Source of the DNA: Ecdyonurus torrentis
Taxonomy: Eukaryota > Arthropoda > Insecta > Ephemeroptera > Heptageniidae
Direction: 5' to 3'
Assembly (NCBI GenBank): GCA_949318235.1
Contig: OX439136.1
Span: 2,112,214-2,176,213 of the forward strand
Length of the DNA: 64,000 nt
The notes under the pieces were generated by a model. It was given only the letters and a program-made list of their open reading frames with translations, was not told where the DNA came from and ran no database searches. Position numbers and translations under genes: made by a program. Shown here in pieces: positions 48,591 to 61,711 of the stretch. The first letter of the stretch is position 1; the number at the start of each line of letters is the position of its first letter.

Positions 48591-48783
48591 TTATATTGAA
48601 GGTGAGGTAGGGAGCTTTGCTTAGTCGAACTTGGGCCTCGCTCGCTGCCTTCTTGTTCCACCTGACTCCAGCAAACTTTCACTTACATTTCAGTTGTGCT
48701 CCTCGACTTGGCTCGATCACACCAACTTTTACTTCGCCTTCTCGACAAACAAAAATACGACGAATTTTTATACAACGAAACAT
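48591..48783 (-). other. GC-richer island with an exon-like frame
   Basis: The composition changes abruptly to about half GC. On the minus strand an ATG at 48783 opens 34 codons to a TGA at 48679, reading KVGVIEPSRGAQLK near the end. A donor-like AAAT|GTAAGTG cuts the frame at 48687. The same place on the plus strand is a strong acceptor-like CTTTCACTTACATTTCAG. So an exon may exist on either strand. The two longer overlapping frames at 48497-48682 (minus) and 48617-48805 (plus) cannot both be real. No family was recognised. Confidence 0.25.
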
Positions 48784-49808
48784 TTTTAAAATTATTTTTA
48801 TATAAAAAAAATATATATATATATTTAGAAAACGTTGAAATAATATAAATTATTTGATTGGAGCTTAAATTAGTAAAATAAATTAGTCTCGGTGAATTAA
48901 ATTTTATTTTTTAGTTCATTTAAATAATTATTTTTATAGATTAATAAAGTGTTAGTGTATAATTATATAGACTTCTCATTCTTTTTAAAGACAGTGGTTT
49001 TTTATAAGTGTTTTTGTGGACTTTTTTATAAGTACTTTTTATTAAGGTAAGTCTTATTTTTACTATTACATTTTTGTGTAATTTTTCATATTATATATAT
49101 ATATACAGCTCCTCCCACTAAAACTGCTTCATTCATCTATGCTATAGAATGCATTTACGTACCCATATTTGTGAAAAGAGTTGTATATTTTTTTTTTAAA
49201 GTTATTTGACATTTTTTTTTTTTTTTTTTTTTTTTGTAGCAAAAAACGTTTGATAAAAATCAAATTCACGTGTGGAAAGTATTGTAAATCATTATAAAAT
49301 GGCAAGAAGAGTGAAAGAGGTTCTCCATTCAAGGTGTTTGAAAGTTATGTGGATATCAAATAAAAAGTTCTTACTGAGTCTAAGGATGGTAGGAGTTGAT
49401 AAAGTAGGGAGGGAACAAGGGAAATGGGTTACTTAATTGTAAAGTTATTCAATATATTTCGCGCTTTTTTTTTCTGTAAGATTTGTACAGCTTTAAAGAG
49501 AGAGAGAGAGAGAAACAAAATCGTATTTGAGACAAATTTGACATCAAAATATTTTTGTGGATCAAAAATGTTATATTTCTATCCTGCCCAAAGTATGAAC
49601 AATTATGTGTGCTAAAATTCCGCTGACTCTATGGTAATATTTATGTAGAAATACGATAATTTAATTCTCTATAAAAATACATTGTATGCTCATAAGTGAG
49701 TATGTAGTGAAAAAAATGTTGCAGTATCTGCAAGGATATACATAATTATGTTATGATAAGCATTGGCTGCGATTTACTAAAGTATCCCCTTACAATTCCC
49801 TAATTATA
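48784..49808. other. AT-rich intergenic DNA with simple repeats
   Basis: A T20+ run lies near 49212-49236 and a short GA tract at 49496-49514. No gene was recognised. Confidence 0.5.
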
Positions 49809-50167
49809 TACACTGTAAAAATTTAATACATCGAATGCATATATTTGTTATGGATCACATAAATGGATAAATGCATATTTCCTGGGTTACATTGCTTTAA
49901 ATTAATATACATTGACAAAAAAACTACGTAATAATTATGATAGCTCATCTTCAGCAAAATGTGTTCTATACAACATAATTTATGCTATACTGCATAATAA
50001 CTATGTTACATAGCTGAAATATTATGTTGCTCAACATAATTATTTATATTGTTCTAATTTAGCATCATTTATGCTATAATGACATAAATAATATTATTTA
50101 TTCTTTTCGTGTAAAATGGATTTCTTACATTAAAAATGCATTCAATGCATATTTTTTTGATAGTGTA
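49809..50167. mobile_element. TACACTG-ended element carrying Fam-1
   Basis: Left end TACACTGTAAAAATTTAATA with CGAATGCATAT; right end ATTCAATGCATATTTTTTTG followed by ATAGTGTA, its imperfect complement. A Fam-1 copy fills the middle. Confidence 0.65.
49909..50112 (-). mobile_element. Fam-1 MITE nested in the TACACTG element
   Basis: ~204 bp from ACATTGACAAAAAAACTACG to TTATTCTTTTCGTGT, complete at both ends. Confidence 0.7.
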
Positions 50168-50737
50168 CGCTAAAAAAAAAAATGTAGACTCTTATAAGTA
50201 ATGTAAGACCTTTTGATAAATCATACAGCTTGTCGTTTATACTCGCGTGTTTTTGTCATAATAAAAACAATGCAATATTATAGCGCGAGTTGTTTTGAAA
50301 ATTAATATTATGTTGCCACAATCATGTAAGCATGTAAAACATGATGACTTAAAGAAAAGCTGTGTAAGTGTTTAAGATAAAATTATCTATATTATGTATC
50401 TATAAAAGAAAAAGGAAACGGAGAGCAATAATTGTAAAAATAAAATAAATAAAATTTTGAAATACTTGTCACGAAAACAAAGATAAAAAAAAAAATTTGC
50501 AAGCAATTTTTACCATCGCGTAAACACTATAATTATAATTATATACTGTAATTTTCAATGTCACATTTTAGGTACTGTAAACCTTATACTAGTTCCCCTC
50601 CCCAGTATACAAAGTTTTGTCTTAGTTTTTACACGTATTAAATTTGCATATTCAAACTGCTTTCACGTTAAAAAAAAAAAAAAAAAAGCAACATTTAATT
50701 TAATCAGATGTGCAGAATAATTCATAATTTCTTCTTC
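50168..50737. other. AT-rich intergenic DNA, nothing recognised
   Basis: A-runs only. No gene or repeat family was recognised. Confidence 0.5.
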
Positions 50738-50943
50738 TTGTACAAAAATAAATCAATAAAATTAATGTTAGCTAATTTTTAGCAAAATTTGTTCAGCATA
50801 AATTATGCTATCTTGCATTATAATTATGTTACATAGCATAAATATTATGTTGTATAATATAGTATTATTATTTATGTTGTTCTAATTTATGCTATAATGA
50901 CATAAATGCAGCATAAATTATGTAATTTATTCTTTCTGTGTAA
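50738..50943 (-). mobile_element. Fam-1 MITE, full length
   Basis: It runs from TGTACAAAAATAAATCAATA to TTTATTCTTTCTGTGT, with TGCAGCATAAATTATGTAAT inside. The Fam-9 foldback follows at once. Confidence 0.7.
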
Positions 50944-50944
50944 C

Positions 50945-51297
50945 AGTGCTAGTATTATTATTAGTGTTCCTGTCTACATTTAACATGCTTTCTTATGGGG
51001 CAATGAAGCAGCTATAACTCAAGTTAGAATTATTTTTCAGAGCTGAAATTTTTACTGTAGCTTAAACTGAGCCTACAAGATTTTGTTTTCCTGGATTTCA
51101 AATGATTTGATGGTTAACAATTATTTTTTCACCCAATTGACTTCAAATCTAGGAAAACAAAAGCTTTGAGGTTCAGTAAGCTACAGTAAAAATTTCAGCT
51201 CTGAGAAATAATTCTAACTCAAGTTATAGCTGCTTCATTGCCCCATAAGAAAGCATGTTAAATGTAGACAGGAACACCAAATCGTCTGCTAGCACTT
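50945..51297. mobile_element. Fam-9 foldback element
   Basis: Arms of ~135 bp: GTGTTCCTGTCTACATTTAA on the left from 50964, complemented up to 51277 on the right. A short outer pair, GTGCTAG/CTAGCAC, extends it. Both arms carry TATAACTCAAGTTAGAATTA words. A single copy in this window. Confidence 0.75.
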
Positions 51298-51648
51298 TGT
51301 TAGTATTGTTGAGCTGTCAGTTTGTTTACTTTCTCACTAAACACACTTTTGCAACGTCTGCTATTGCTTATTATATGTGTAAAGCAGTATTTGAAATTTT
51401 TACATTTTGTTTATACGTTTCTTTCTCTAGAAAAATTATGCTGGATATAATCCTTATATTTGGTGAAATTTTAATGTCAAAATATATTTTTAAAATATAA
51501 AAACAAGATTATTTTCTTTGTATTATTATTTAAATCTCTCACTTTCAAAATATTTTTTTCAAAAATTACTTCAAGGATGACCCTGAAATTCTAAAGGATA
51601 GGAAATTAGAATTTTTCCACCACTTTCCCGCGGGTTCTTTGTCATCAG
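51298..51648. other. Intergenic DNA, unsupported frame
   Basis: The 81-codon plus frame at 51255-51500 starts inside the Fam-9 arm and runs into AT-rich DNA. It is not a supported gene. Confidence 0.45.
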
Positions 51649-51760
51649 TAATGCTATTCGTAAACCCTGTTCTCTGCTCCTAAAATGACGATCACATTTG
51701 GTTAATCAAATGGAATGCGCATTTTTTGGTGCAAGAAAACAGGGTTTATGAACAGCACTA
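51649..51760. mobile_element. Fam-13 MITE
   Basis: 112 bp with ends TAATGCTATTCGTAAACCCTG and its complement; the interior is nearly the same as 17395-17510. TA flanks at both ends. Confidence 0.75.
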
Positions 51761-51786
51761 ACCTGCTGGTAACAAACATTGTTGTA

Positions 51787-51801
51787 GAGAGAGAGAGAGA
51801 G
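51787..51801. repeat. Short (GA)n tract
   Basis: About 15 bp of GA, followed at 51809 by TGACGTCA. Confidence 0.8.
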
Positions 51802-51980
51802 GAAAATATGACGTCATTTTGTAGTGAATTCTAAAAATATTCTTTACTTCTTTCATCCAACATTCATAATACACTCAATGTATTAGCTCAGGTTATTGCC
51901 TCAATATAAGAAATACTATAGAAATTACTGGTTAGTAAAATATCTATACATGTGCACATACATACAACATTCATGTATCA

Positions 51981-52115
51981 CGGACTGTGACGTCAGAGCC
52001 CGCATCTGTCATTTCTTGAATGTCTAATATATATTTATATTTATAATAAATTAGAAATCAATGACTCCGGCCAAATCAACGTTGATATTTAGGTATGTTA
52101 GGATATTAGACATGT
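51981..52115 (+). mobile_element. Fam-5 element, right half
   Basis: It contains GTGACGTCAGAGCC, ATTAGAAATCAATGACTCC and CAACGTTGATATTTAGGTAT. The terminal CTACGCCTTTAA is missing. Confidence 0.6.
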
Positions 52116-52511
52116 TAATACATTTGCATTATATTTTATATTGAAACATATTAGCTATATTTGCGATATAAAAGTCGATGCAAGTTAAATTTTGATTAGT
52201 ATATTACAGTCTGTTTGAAAGTGGCAGATACTTTGTTATAATTATATAAATATTTTAATAATTAAACATAAATTATTTTATCATTAAATTATTATTATCA
52301 TTAAAAAAAATGTTTGTTTTTTATTTATTTTTTATTTTTTTTTTATGATGGTGAAAAAGTTAGAAATCAAAACAATGCAGCTTAATAAGTTAATGTAAAA
52401 CGTGTTGAGTAACGTCAAAGTTAATGAGTTAATGTAGTTTACATATATGACTGAAAACCACGTCATAAATTTTCTCAGTATACATTTTATTTTTAATATA
52501 CGCATTATCAC
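52116..52511. other. AT-rich intergenic DNA, nothing recognised
   Basis: No gene or repeat family was recognised. Confidence 0.5.
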
Positions 52512-52635
52512 TGGACCACTTGCAATGAAATGTTTTTAATTGTTGCAACGTGTAAGTGAAAATGACTTTTCCATAAGAAATGCATTAAGAATTTTTCAAA
52601 TTATTTTAAAAAGTTCGTTCATTGCAAGTGGTCCA
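52512..52635. mobile_element. Fam-11 MITE, full length
   Basis: 124 bp with terminal inverted repeat TGGACCACTTGCAATGAA. The interior is CCATAAGAAATGCATTAAGA. Other copies lie at 16241 and 24846. Confidence 0.8.
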
Positions 52636-53075
52636 TTAACAGAAGAAAAAAAAAATATATATATACGTACAACACAAATTTTCTTGACTTATATACATTT
52701 TATTACATTATTGATCAAAAAAGCAAAATTTTATTGAAAAAACTTAAACTGTTATTAAAAAATTTATGAAAATAAATATTGTATATAATAATCCAATATA
52801 TTATACTGCATCCTGTTATGCACCGTTAAACTTTTTTTTTTTTTTTTCTGTAATAAAAATTCATAAACTATCAATAATTAAATGTACAAATAAAAACTTT
52901 ACAAACTTTGTTACGTAATGTCGTGAGTATATTTAAGGTGTGTGCGCCAATATTTAAATATTACGTACTATACGTGACGTCACAGGTTTGATGACGTCAT
53001 TAATATTTAGTACAGTATTATGCATGAATATTATTAAATATTTTGGCTATTATTGCATTTTTATATATTGCTCAT
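52636..53075. other. AT-rich intergenic DNA with two CRE-type words
   Basis: TGACGTCA lies at 52975-52982 and 52992-52999, 9 bp apart, outside any mapped family. No gene was recognised. Confidence 0.5.
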
Positions 53076-53252
53076 AAAATAAATATGTAATAATTATGCT
53101 AGCTCATTTTCAGCACAATTATGTTAAATACAGCATAATCTATATGCTATATAGCATAAATATTATGTTGTACAGCATATTTATTTATGCTATAATTTAG
53201 TTTCATTTGACATAAATATAGCATAAATTACGTAATTTATACTTTTCGTATG
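53076..53252 (-). mobile_element. Fam-1 MITE
   Basis: It contains TAATAATTATGCTAGCTC at the left and GCATAAATTACGTAATTTAT at the right. Confidence 0.65.
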
Positions 53253-53670
53253 GTAGAATAATAATAATACGTAATTCGTAATTTTCTTCTGAATTTATAT
53301 TTAGTATTTTATTATTCTTGCTATGTCTATTTCCTTTACACAAAAAATCAATAAAACTCACCTCAATAAATATTAGAAAATAATAATCCGTTGTTTACAA
53401 TAATTAATGGCATATTATATATTACACACGCATGGGTTTAAATATTTCCAAATATTTAAGTAACAACCACAAACACAATCTAAAATTTTATAGAAAATGT
53501 GACAAATTAATTTTGCTAAATAAGGATGATATAACGTCTCACAACTTTAGAAAGTGCCGTCCATATTATACTTTTTATGATTCTTTTCAATTTTTAATAA
53601 CCTTTCATTGGAGTTTTATAACAAGATATTATTTTACATTTTTTATGTTCTTCTCTATATGGGAAGTTTT

Positions 53671-54022
<352 letters not shown>

Positions 54023-54422
54023 CCAAACCACGAAAAAAATTTACTATCCCCCCAATTGGTCCCAGTGATGAAAATGCTTTTTTTTTCTCTCTCTCTCTTT
54101 CTTTTTATATTATTTTTTTATTATATTATATTTATATAGCAAGGGAACAGGGTTCACGAAAATTATCATTATCTTAGCAATTACTAGGTTAGTTACAATA
54201 TCAAATATTGTGTGAAATAAAGTAAATTTGCAGTATAATATGATATAATACAAAATAAATAAGTGATTCCAATAACGTATTAATTTGTAAAAGTGATTAT
54301 ATTTTATGAAGTTGTTATAATTATTAAATCTGGTTTATAGATATAATCTTTTATATATAACAGGAAATCGTAGTAATAACTTGGTAAAGTGTAACATTAT
54401 TGACCGCTACCTGTTTATATAG

Positions 54423-54478
<56 letters not shown>

Positions 54479-54548
54479 CTAAATAGTAAATTTGATTTTT
54501 TAATGAAAAAATGTCCTTATGAATCATTTTGTGTTTGTGCATCAAATA

Positions 54549-54580
<32 letters not shown>

Positions 54581-55086
54581 TATTAATTAGGATTTAAGAT
54601 TAAAAAGCAACATTTTCATATACAGCTTATTTTTTTATGAATAGAAATAATTTTTCATGGTTTTAAAAACCACTTTGTATTATTTTTAATGTAATTTTAA
54701 AAAAGGGAAATTTTGGCACATCTTAAATTAATCATGAATGATGAACTAAATTGAAAAATATCATTTAATTTAGAAGAGTAAATTAGAGATAAATCGAAGC
54801 TTAATCAGGAAATAAGTTTACTCAAACCTATGTAGAACATGAATGATCCAAAGACAAACAATTTTCAACATTAATATTGCAAATTTGAGTCTGCCGCATC
54901 AAAATAAAAACTATTTATTTAACGTCTGTAATTTATATTGTATGTTCGTCATACTACATCGGTCGGGGATTCCCAGGTCAATTCAACAAGACGAAGAAGA
55001 AAACAAATGAAGCTTGCGAAGTGTTATTGCACTCTTTTTATTATTCAACTCTTGTTGTTATATGTTATTGTTAGACCATGGAATTT
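54023..55086. repeat. AT-rich DNA with GA and TC tracts
   Basis: (GA)n at 54427-54478 and (TC)n at 54549-54580 stand 70 bp apart in opposite phase, so they could pair. GGGGATTCCC lies at 54965-54974. No gene was recognised. Confidence 0.75.
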
Positions 55087-55405
55087 TTAAAGTCATAGAA
55101 CACTTTGTACAAAAAAACATGTCTAATATCCTAACATAGCTAAATATCAACGTTGATTTGGCCACAGTCATTGATTTATCATTTATTTTACATTCAAGAA
55201 TTGGCAAATGTGGACACTGATCATACAGCTCGCCTGGTCCACGTGCGTGTGTAAAACAAGCGAGCTCTGACGTCACAGTCCGTATACGCCTTTTCTTGAA
55301 TGTAAAATAAATTAGAAATCAATGACTACAGCCAAATCAACGTTGATATTTAGATATGTTAGGATATTAGGCAAATTTTTTGATCAACGTGTTCTACGCC
55401 TTTAA
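55087..55405. mobile_element. Fam-5 MITE, full length
   Basis: 319 bp, starting TTAAAGTCATAGAACAC and ending GTTCTACGCCTTTAA, with TTAA at both termini. TGACGTCA lies at 55268-55275. It is the uninterrupted reference copy for 36435-38029. Confidence 0.8.
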
Positions 55406-55462
55406 GGGAATAAATAATAATAAAAAAAGGTGCAGAAAGGAATTTGTGCGCAGTAACTACTT

Positions 55463-55498
<36 letters not shown>

Positions 55499-55662
55499 TT
55501 ACGTCAGTTTAATTTAAATAAAAAATAATTATAAGACTTGTAATTCAATAGGCTGGTGATGTTCATTATTTTTATTCACCGTCAAAAATATTATGTACTC
55601 GTTATAATTAAATTCTAGTTCATCATCAATCACTGTTATTTATTATAACTGAATTAATTAAG
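55406..55662. other. AT-rich DNA with a T31 run
   Basis: A T run lies at 55465-55495. Nothing else was recognised. Confidence 0.5.
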
Positions 55663-55830
55663 GGTTGTATTCAGATATATCTCACAATCTAAAAATAAAA
55701 CTTGCAAACTTTATGGTGACATTTAAAAGTTAACAGTAAAGTATCATTCACATAGCTACCTATGATAACATTTTCAGAACCCTTGACCATCAGATAAGAG
55801 AGAAAATAATTATTAAAATTAAAAGGTTTG
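55663..55830 (+). mobile_element. Fam-10 element, partial
   Basis: It starts GTATTCAGATATATCTC and contains GACATTTAAAAGTTAACAG and CAGAACCCTTGACCATCAGA. The C/T-run half is missing. Confidence 0.6.
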
Positions 55831-56637
<807 letters not shown>

Positions 56638-56661
56638 GCTGAAAATTTATTATTAACTTTT

Positions 56662-56904
56662 AGTTTGTCGCAAAGTCTGTAGCATGAGTGGTCAGAAAAT
56701 ATCGATTTTTGCACAATATTTTCATACTAATTTTTGCCTGTTTCTGACATCATTAATATTCACGCCAAATACATACTTTACAGTATTTTCACGCTCTCTT
56801 GTGTTGGGGCCACATTTACATTATTCTGGTAAAAATTATCATCGGTTTTGTAGATCACATTTTGAGTTTAAAGAAAATGTTTATTTATGTGGTCTATGGC
56901 TTTC
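56662..56904 (-). mobile_element. Fam-3 MITE, diverged and truncated
   Basis: It contains TACTAATTTTTGCCTGTTTC and ends GTGGTCTATGGCTTTCA. It is the most diverged copy; TGACGTCA has decayed to TGACATCA. Confidence 0.65.
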
Positions 56905-58075
56905 AGGCGGGTAATCAGCTACTATGGCGAGCTAATTCTTCATTGGTGGAAATAAATTTTGATATAAATATATAGTATAGTTGAAACCACACACAGTCTA
57001 TTGTTTCTCCGGATCTAATTGTAATTCTTACTGCCCGATTCAAGAGCGGTGTTAATTTTTCTGTCGATAAATATGTAAACACTTGAAATTAAATATTATT
57101 TAATCGGACAATAAGATTTTGATTTGTCAATTTATTTATTAAATAACAATTATAAATAAATATTTTTGAACCACTAAAGTGTAAAAAAAGAAAATAATAA
57201 TAAAAATGACCAAATTGATACAGAAATTTATTTATCTACATTATTTAAAATTTTATTATTCAGAAAAGAAACCAAAAAACTTGTTAGTAAAGCTCAAAAT
57301 ATTTTTTCCCATGACTAAAATCATCTGTAGTGGTTTGCATTCTTGAAGCTGTTTTTAACACTTTTTGTCGTGTGGCTATGGTGATCAAAATGTGTATTAT
57401 TATACACATTTTTGCTATAATGGCCATGTGGATATAAGTTGATATGTCAAGGGCATAGGCTTCACTAAAATCAGCTGTAACTCCCCCCCCCCTCCCCCCT
57501 CTCTATTATAATATGATGTATTTCAAACCAGAATATTTTAGGTCAATTTTTTTATACATAATTATTGTTAGTTAAATTTAAAAACAAGATTTTCTTCAAC
57601 TTTGCAGATTTATACCTTGAACTATATATATATATAAATATTTAATAATATACATTTTAATTGTTGACACGTCTTTTTTATTTGTTTGTTATCTTATTTA
57701 TATTGATTAGTTTTTATTGTCGTGCTCATTATAGAATTTTAGTCAAAAACACATAAAATATTCAGGCATAACCGGTTTTGAAAATATGTGTATTAAGTGG
57801 ATCAGTGGTATATTGTGGGTTGCTGGAGGGGTATAATATTTACGTAGACATAAGTGTACACATAGGAGTATTATTGTCCTTCAAATAATTACTCATATCA
57901 AAGAATATTAATTATATTTTACATTAATCGATTAGTGTCAAATATATATATTTTTTTTTAACTTTTCAGAATAGTTTTTTTTTATTGATTTTAATATTGG
58001 TAGCTACTTGCTAATATATTTAATATTCTTAAATTATTTTTCATACTAACAAATCTAGTTTTAAAATGCTATCGC

Positions 58076-58079
<4 letters not shown>
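56905..58079. other. AT-rich intergenic DNA
   Basis: A direct repeat ACTAAAATCA(T/G)CTGTA occurs at 57316 and 57463, around a hairpin AAAATGTGTA...TACACATTTT near 57388-57413. A C-rich run lies at 57483-57499. No gene was recognised. Confidence 0.45.

Positions 58080-58121
<42 letters not shown>
58080..58121. repeat. (CA)n microsatellite
   Basis: ~42 bp of AC dinucleotides. Confidence 0.95.
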
Positions 58122-58126
<5 letters not shown>

Positions 58127-59176
58127 TTTTAAAGATATTGAATTTTGCTTACATTTTTATAAAATTAATTTAAATTTTATTACGTATTTTAATAATCCTT
58201 GTTTTACTTTTCTGTTGTTACTTTTGATAACTATATGGAATTGGATACAGAGAGAGAGAGAGAGAGAATGCAACAAGAAAAAAACTAATTATAAAAAAAA
58301 AACTGAGAAAATGCTTGCAAAATCATCTAGCACATTCGATTTGGAATGATTCAAAGATTTCTCTATCTGTGAAGGTATATGATGATACGCAAGAGTAGTT
58401 AAATACTGCATATATAGTATAGTAGGCAGCTGCACAATTTCTATATTATATTATCATGTTTTTGAAACAATTACTATTAATTGTTTTGTACCGTACATTC
58501 CATCATAACAATTAGAGTAAATTAACTTGCAATTATTATAACTTAATCACTTTGTGTATGTGTTATTTATATTATGATTCTTTATTGAAATTGCAGTTAT
58601 GAAAGAGTAACAAAATAAAAATTTCTTGCGTTTCTAATTGAGTATTCAAATGAAAAGTATTTACAAAATTAATATAAAAATTTTGGGCTAAAAAAAAAAC
58701 TCCCCCCCCCCCCCCCCTATAATGTTGTCTAAAATCTTCTATATAACTTGCGAGATTTGAGTGATATTTTTATAAGGGTTATAACAATTGAGATATGTGT
58801 TTTTTTCGATTTACTTTCTTATTATTTGTTACGAACATTAGCAAGGAAAAAAAATTTGAATGTTTTGAAAATGAATTAACAAACAGTTTTTCCTTGATAT
58901 GACTTTAAATTCTGTGAAACCTTTTTATATTGAATAATAGAGTTAAGTGTTATGATAGAAATTAGAGATATTTGTTGGCAGATTATATTGCGGCATGAAC
59001 TTCAAGGTGGTGTTTGACTCTTTCGTATGAGCATGGGTGACCACTCCTTTTTTTTTTTTTTTTTTTTTTTTTTTGCACTGACCTCGGTGGTCTAAGCTGT
59101 GACTTCGATCATGTATACAGAAAAATCTTTCTAAGTCTATATTTGTTATTATCTTCATGGGATGTTTGACCTCTCT

Positions 59177-59179
<3 letters not shown>
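58122..59179. other. AT-rich DNA with GA, C and T runs
   Basis: (GA)n lies at 58249-58267, C15 at 58702-58717 and a T27 run at 59048-59074. No gene was recognised. Confidence 0.5.
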
Positions 59180-59233
<54 letters not shown>

Positions 59234-59234
59234 G
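59180..59234. repeat. (CT)n microsatellite
   Basis: ~55 bp of pure CT. The Ser-Leu frame at 59162-59386 includes it. Confidence 0.95.
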
Positions 59235-59796
59235 TTATAATTCTCATATTTCATAGCTATATAACAATAGGCTATGCAATATTCTTGCATTTTAAAGCAA
59301 AAAAAATAGCAACCTATAATTATTTCCTATTTGTATTTTGTTTGGGTCATATAAATTACAATATTTTTCACCACATTTACTATTAAAAAAAAATGTGATT
59401 TGAAATCTAATAACCTTCAAAAATCGATATAAAGACTTTGACATGTAAACGTGAAATTAGCGCATTTAAATGCCACCAATTAAATATGATAATAATAATA
59501 TATTACGTAAATGAAAATTATATATTCAGTAAAGTAAAAATAAATAACTTATGATTTTGTAGAAGGAAAAACTGTACACAATATTTACAACAACAAAAAC
59601 GCTTTCATTAAAAAAAAAAAAAAAAAAAAAAAAACGTAATTTATGCTGCATTTTATGATATTGCAAAAACGTTGTAATTTTGGAATTGCGTGAATATTGA
59701 TTGATATTCTTCTTGTTTTGCCATGTAACAGGATAGTTATTCAATATTGTGTTGTTGCGAGCTACCATACTTATTATTCATTTATTTATGTCCATT
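59235..59796. other. AT-rich DNA with a Fam-1 scrap
   Basis: An A25 run at 59610-59634 is followed by ACGTAATTTATGCTGCATTT, a Fam-1 end of ~25 bp. The minus frame at 59526-59768 spans the A run. Confidence 0.45.
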
Positions 59797-60004
59797 GAGA
59801 AAAAAACTCAAGTACGAATTTATGCTGGATTTATGTCAATATAGTATAAATGCTGCTAAATTTAAACAGCATAATTAATTAGTCTGTATAATATACATAA
59901 ATTATTACTATAACAGTATAGCATAAATTATGTTGTATTGAAGAAATGTTGTGCTGAAAATTAAGCAATTATTACGTTCGTTATATTTGCGTATTTTCCC
60001 GTGA
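59797..60004 (+). mobile_element. Fam-1 MITE
   Basis: It starts CTCAAGTACGAATTTATGCTG and contains GTATAGCATAAATTATGTTG; the right end CGTATTTTCCCGTG is diverged. Confidence 0.6.
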
Positions 60005-60818
60005 AAATTTACCTATACATTGTCTCAATAATTCTGCGCACAATTTTAATAATATCACCGTGTTTTTGTTGTGTTTTTATTTTAAGGTCATTTATTTTCC
60101 TATAAAAGAAACATATTTAAATTTATTCATTAACCATGATAAAAGTTGTTCAAAATTTGTCTTTATTGTATAGTATAAAAAAATCACTTCTTCTGTATGA
60201 TTATATTATTCATTATTACAATTAAAAAGTTGTACTGTCGTGTGCGGTTGTTAAATAAAAACATTACGTCAGGTCAGTTACACTTACATAAACTGTGATA
60301 AATTTTTTTTTTTACAAAATTCGATCGTCATGAGACAAAAAAAAAAAAATCCACAAATTGTGTATAAGTTGTCTGTGAACTTGAATTGATATATAACAAG
60401 GTCCTGAAAATTTTAGACTTTCTCTCGTGCTAAAATGTTAAATATTTCTTCATAATGTTTCATAATAATATATATATTTTTTTATTTAATTTATTTTTAA
60501 TTGGTATTTATATTAATTATTTAAATGATGGTATGAGATTTTTGTTTTAATTGAAGATGATGTATTTTTTATTTTATTTTTTTATAGACTTTAAATAGAT
60601 TAGTTTTTGTAAGTAAATTGATGTTTTTTCATCAATTATAATCATATTATTGACTTGTTCTATTAATACCATATACCTGAAGTTCTACAATACATGAACA
60701 TACTCGAATACGTTTATATACTTTAAACCATTTTGCAATACAAGACATTTTTACAGGAATGATACAATTTTATTTATATATTTATTATTGCTAATATCAC
60801 AAGAATTCTTGTCCAAAT
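60005..60818. other. AT-rich intergenic DNA, nothing recognised
   Basis: No gene or repeat family was recognised. Confidence 0.5.
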
Positions 60819-61159
60819 TTAAAGCCATGGAGCACATAAAACAGTATGCGCTTTTTAATGAATAAACACAAAATAGGATCTTCAAAACTGATGACAATTT
60901 TTACCAGAATGTTAATGTAGACCCTCGAGAGAGCGTAAAAAAACTGTAAAGTATGCAATTTGCAATTCATGTTTATGACGTCAGAAACATGCAAAAATTA
61001 GTATGAAAATGTTGTGCGGGTTGCATAAATCGAATTTTCTAATCACTGCTACGTGGCTACTGTTGGGTTTTGAGACAAACTAAAGTCATTTTTGTAAATC
61101 CCATCAAGTGTTTTGTGATATAAATGCTTATGTTTTTCTCTGGTCTACTATTCTTTTAG
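60819..61159 (+). mobile_element. Fam-3 MITE, full length
   Basis: It runs from TTAAAGCCATGGAGCACATA to CTGGTCTACTATTCTTTTA, with TGACGTCA at 60976-60983. The right TTAA has decayed. Confidence 0.75.
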
Positions 61160-61329
61160 ACGTATTAAATATGACAGAAAAGAGAGACTTAAAATAATTA
61201 TACTATGGTTAAACTAACTAGAAGAAAATTATTGTTCACCACTAATGCATGAGTGTTCTCCACTCCACTCTCTAATAGTGACTCATAAAGCGCCTAACAG
61301 CATTGTACGTATATTATAACAAGTAGATT

Positions 61330-61489
61330 ACCTACCTATGTATTGCTTTATAACGAAATTTTTGTGTGTTTTTTACTCCGTGTGCAATAAATCTGTTTAT
61401 TGCTATTTTACCTACCTATGTATTGCTTTATAACGAAATTTTTGTGTGTTTTTTACTCCGTGTGCAATAAATCTGTTTATTGCTATTTT
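61330..61489. repeat. Exact 80-bp tandem duplication
   Basis: Two copies, 61330-61409 and 61410-61489, with no difference seen. Each holds the small palindrome GCAATAAATCTGTTTATTGC. It is either very recent or an assembly artefact. Confidence 0.9.
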
Positions 61490-61580
61490 TAGATTAAATT
61501 AATGATTGTGAAATAAATCAGTATATATAAGGATAATATGTTACTATTTTTTAAGGCAGTACACGTATACGTAAAATATA

Positions 61581-61582
<2 letters not shown>

Positions 61583-61643
<61 letters not shown>
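61583..61643. repeat. T61 run
   Basis: Pure T for ~61 bases, the longest homopolymer in the window. Confidence 0.95.
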
Positions 61644-61645
<2 letters not shown>

Positions 61646-61711
61646 GGTAAAGCAAGCAAAGCATATTGTATATTTGTACAGTAAGTTATAGTAATAATTA
61701 GCGATTTTATA

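Noticed and set aside
54965..54974. GGGGATTCCC, an NF-kB/Rel-type site
   Set aside because: A single 10-bp match in 64 kb with no nearby promoter or conservation evidence.
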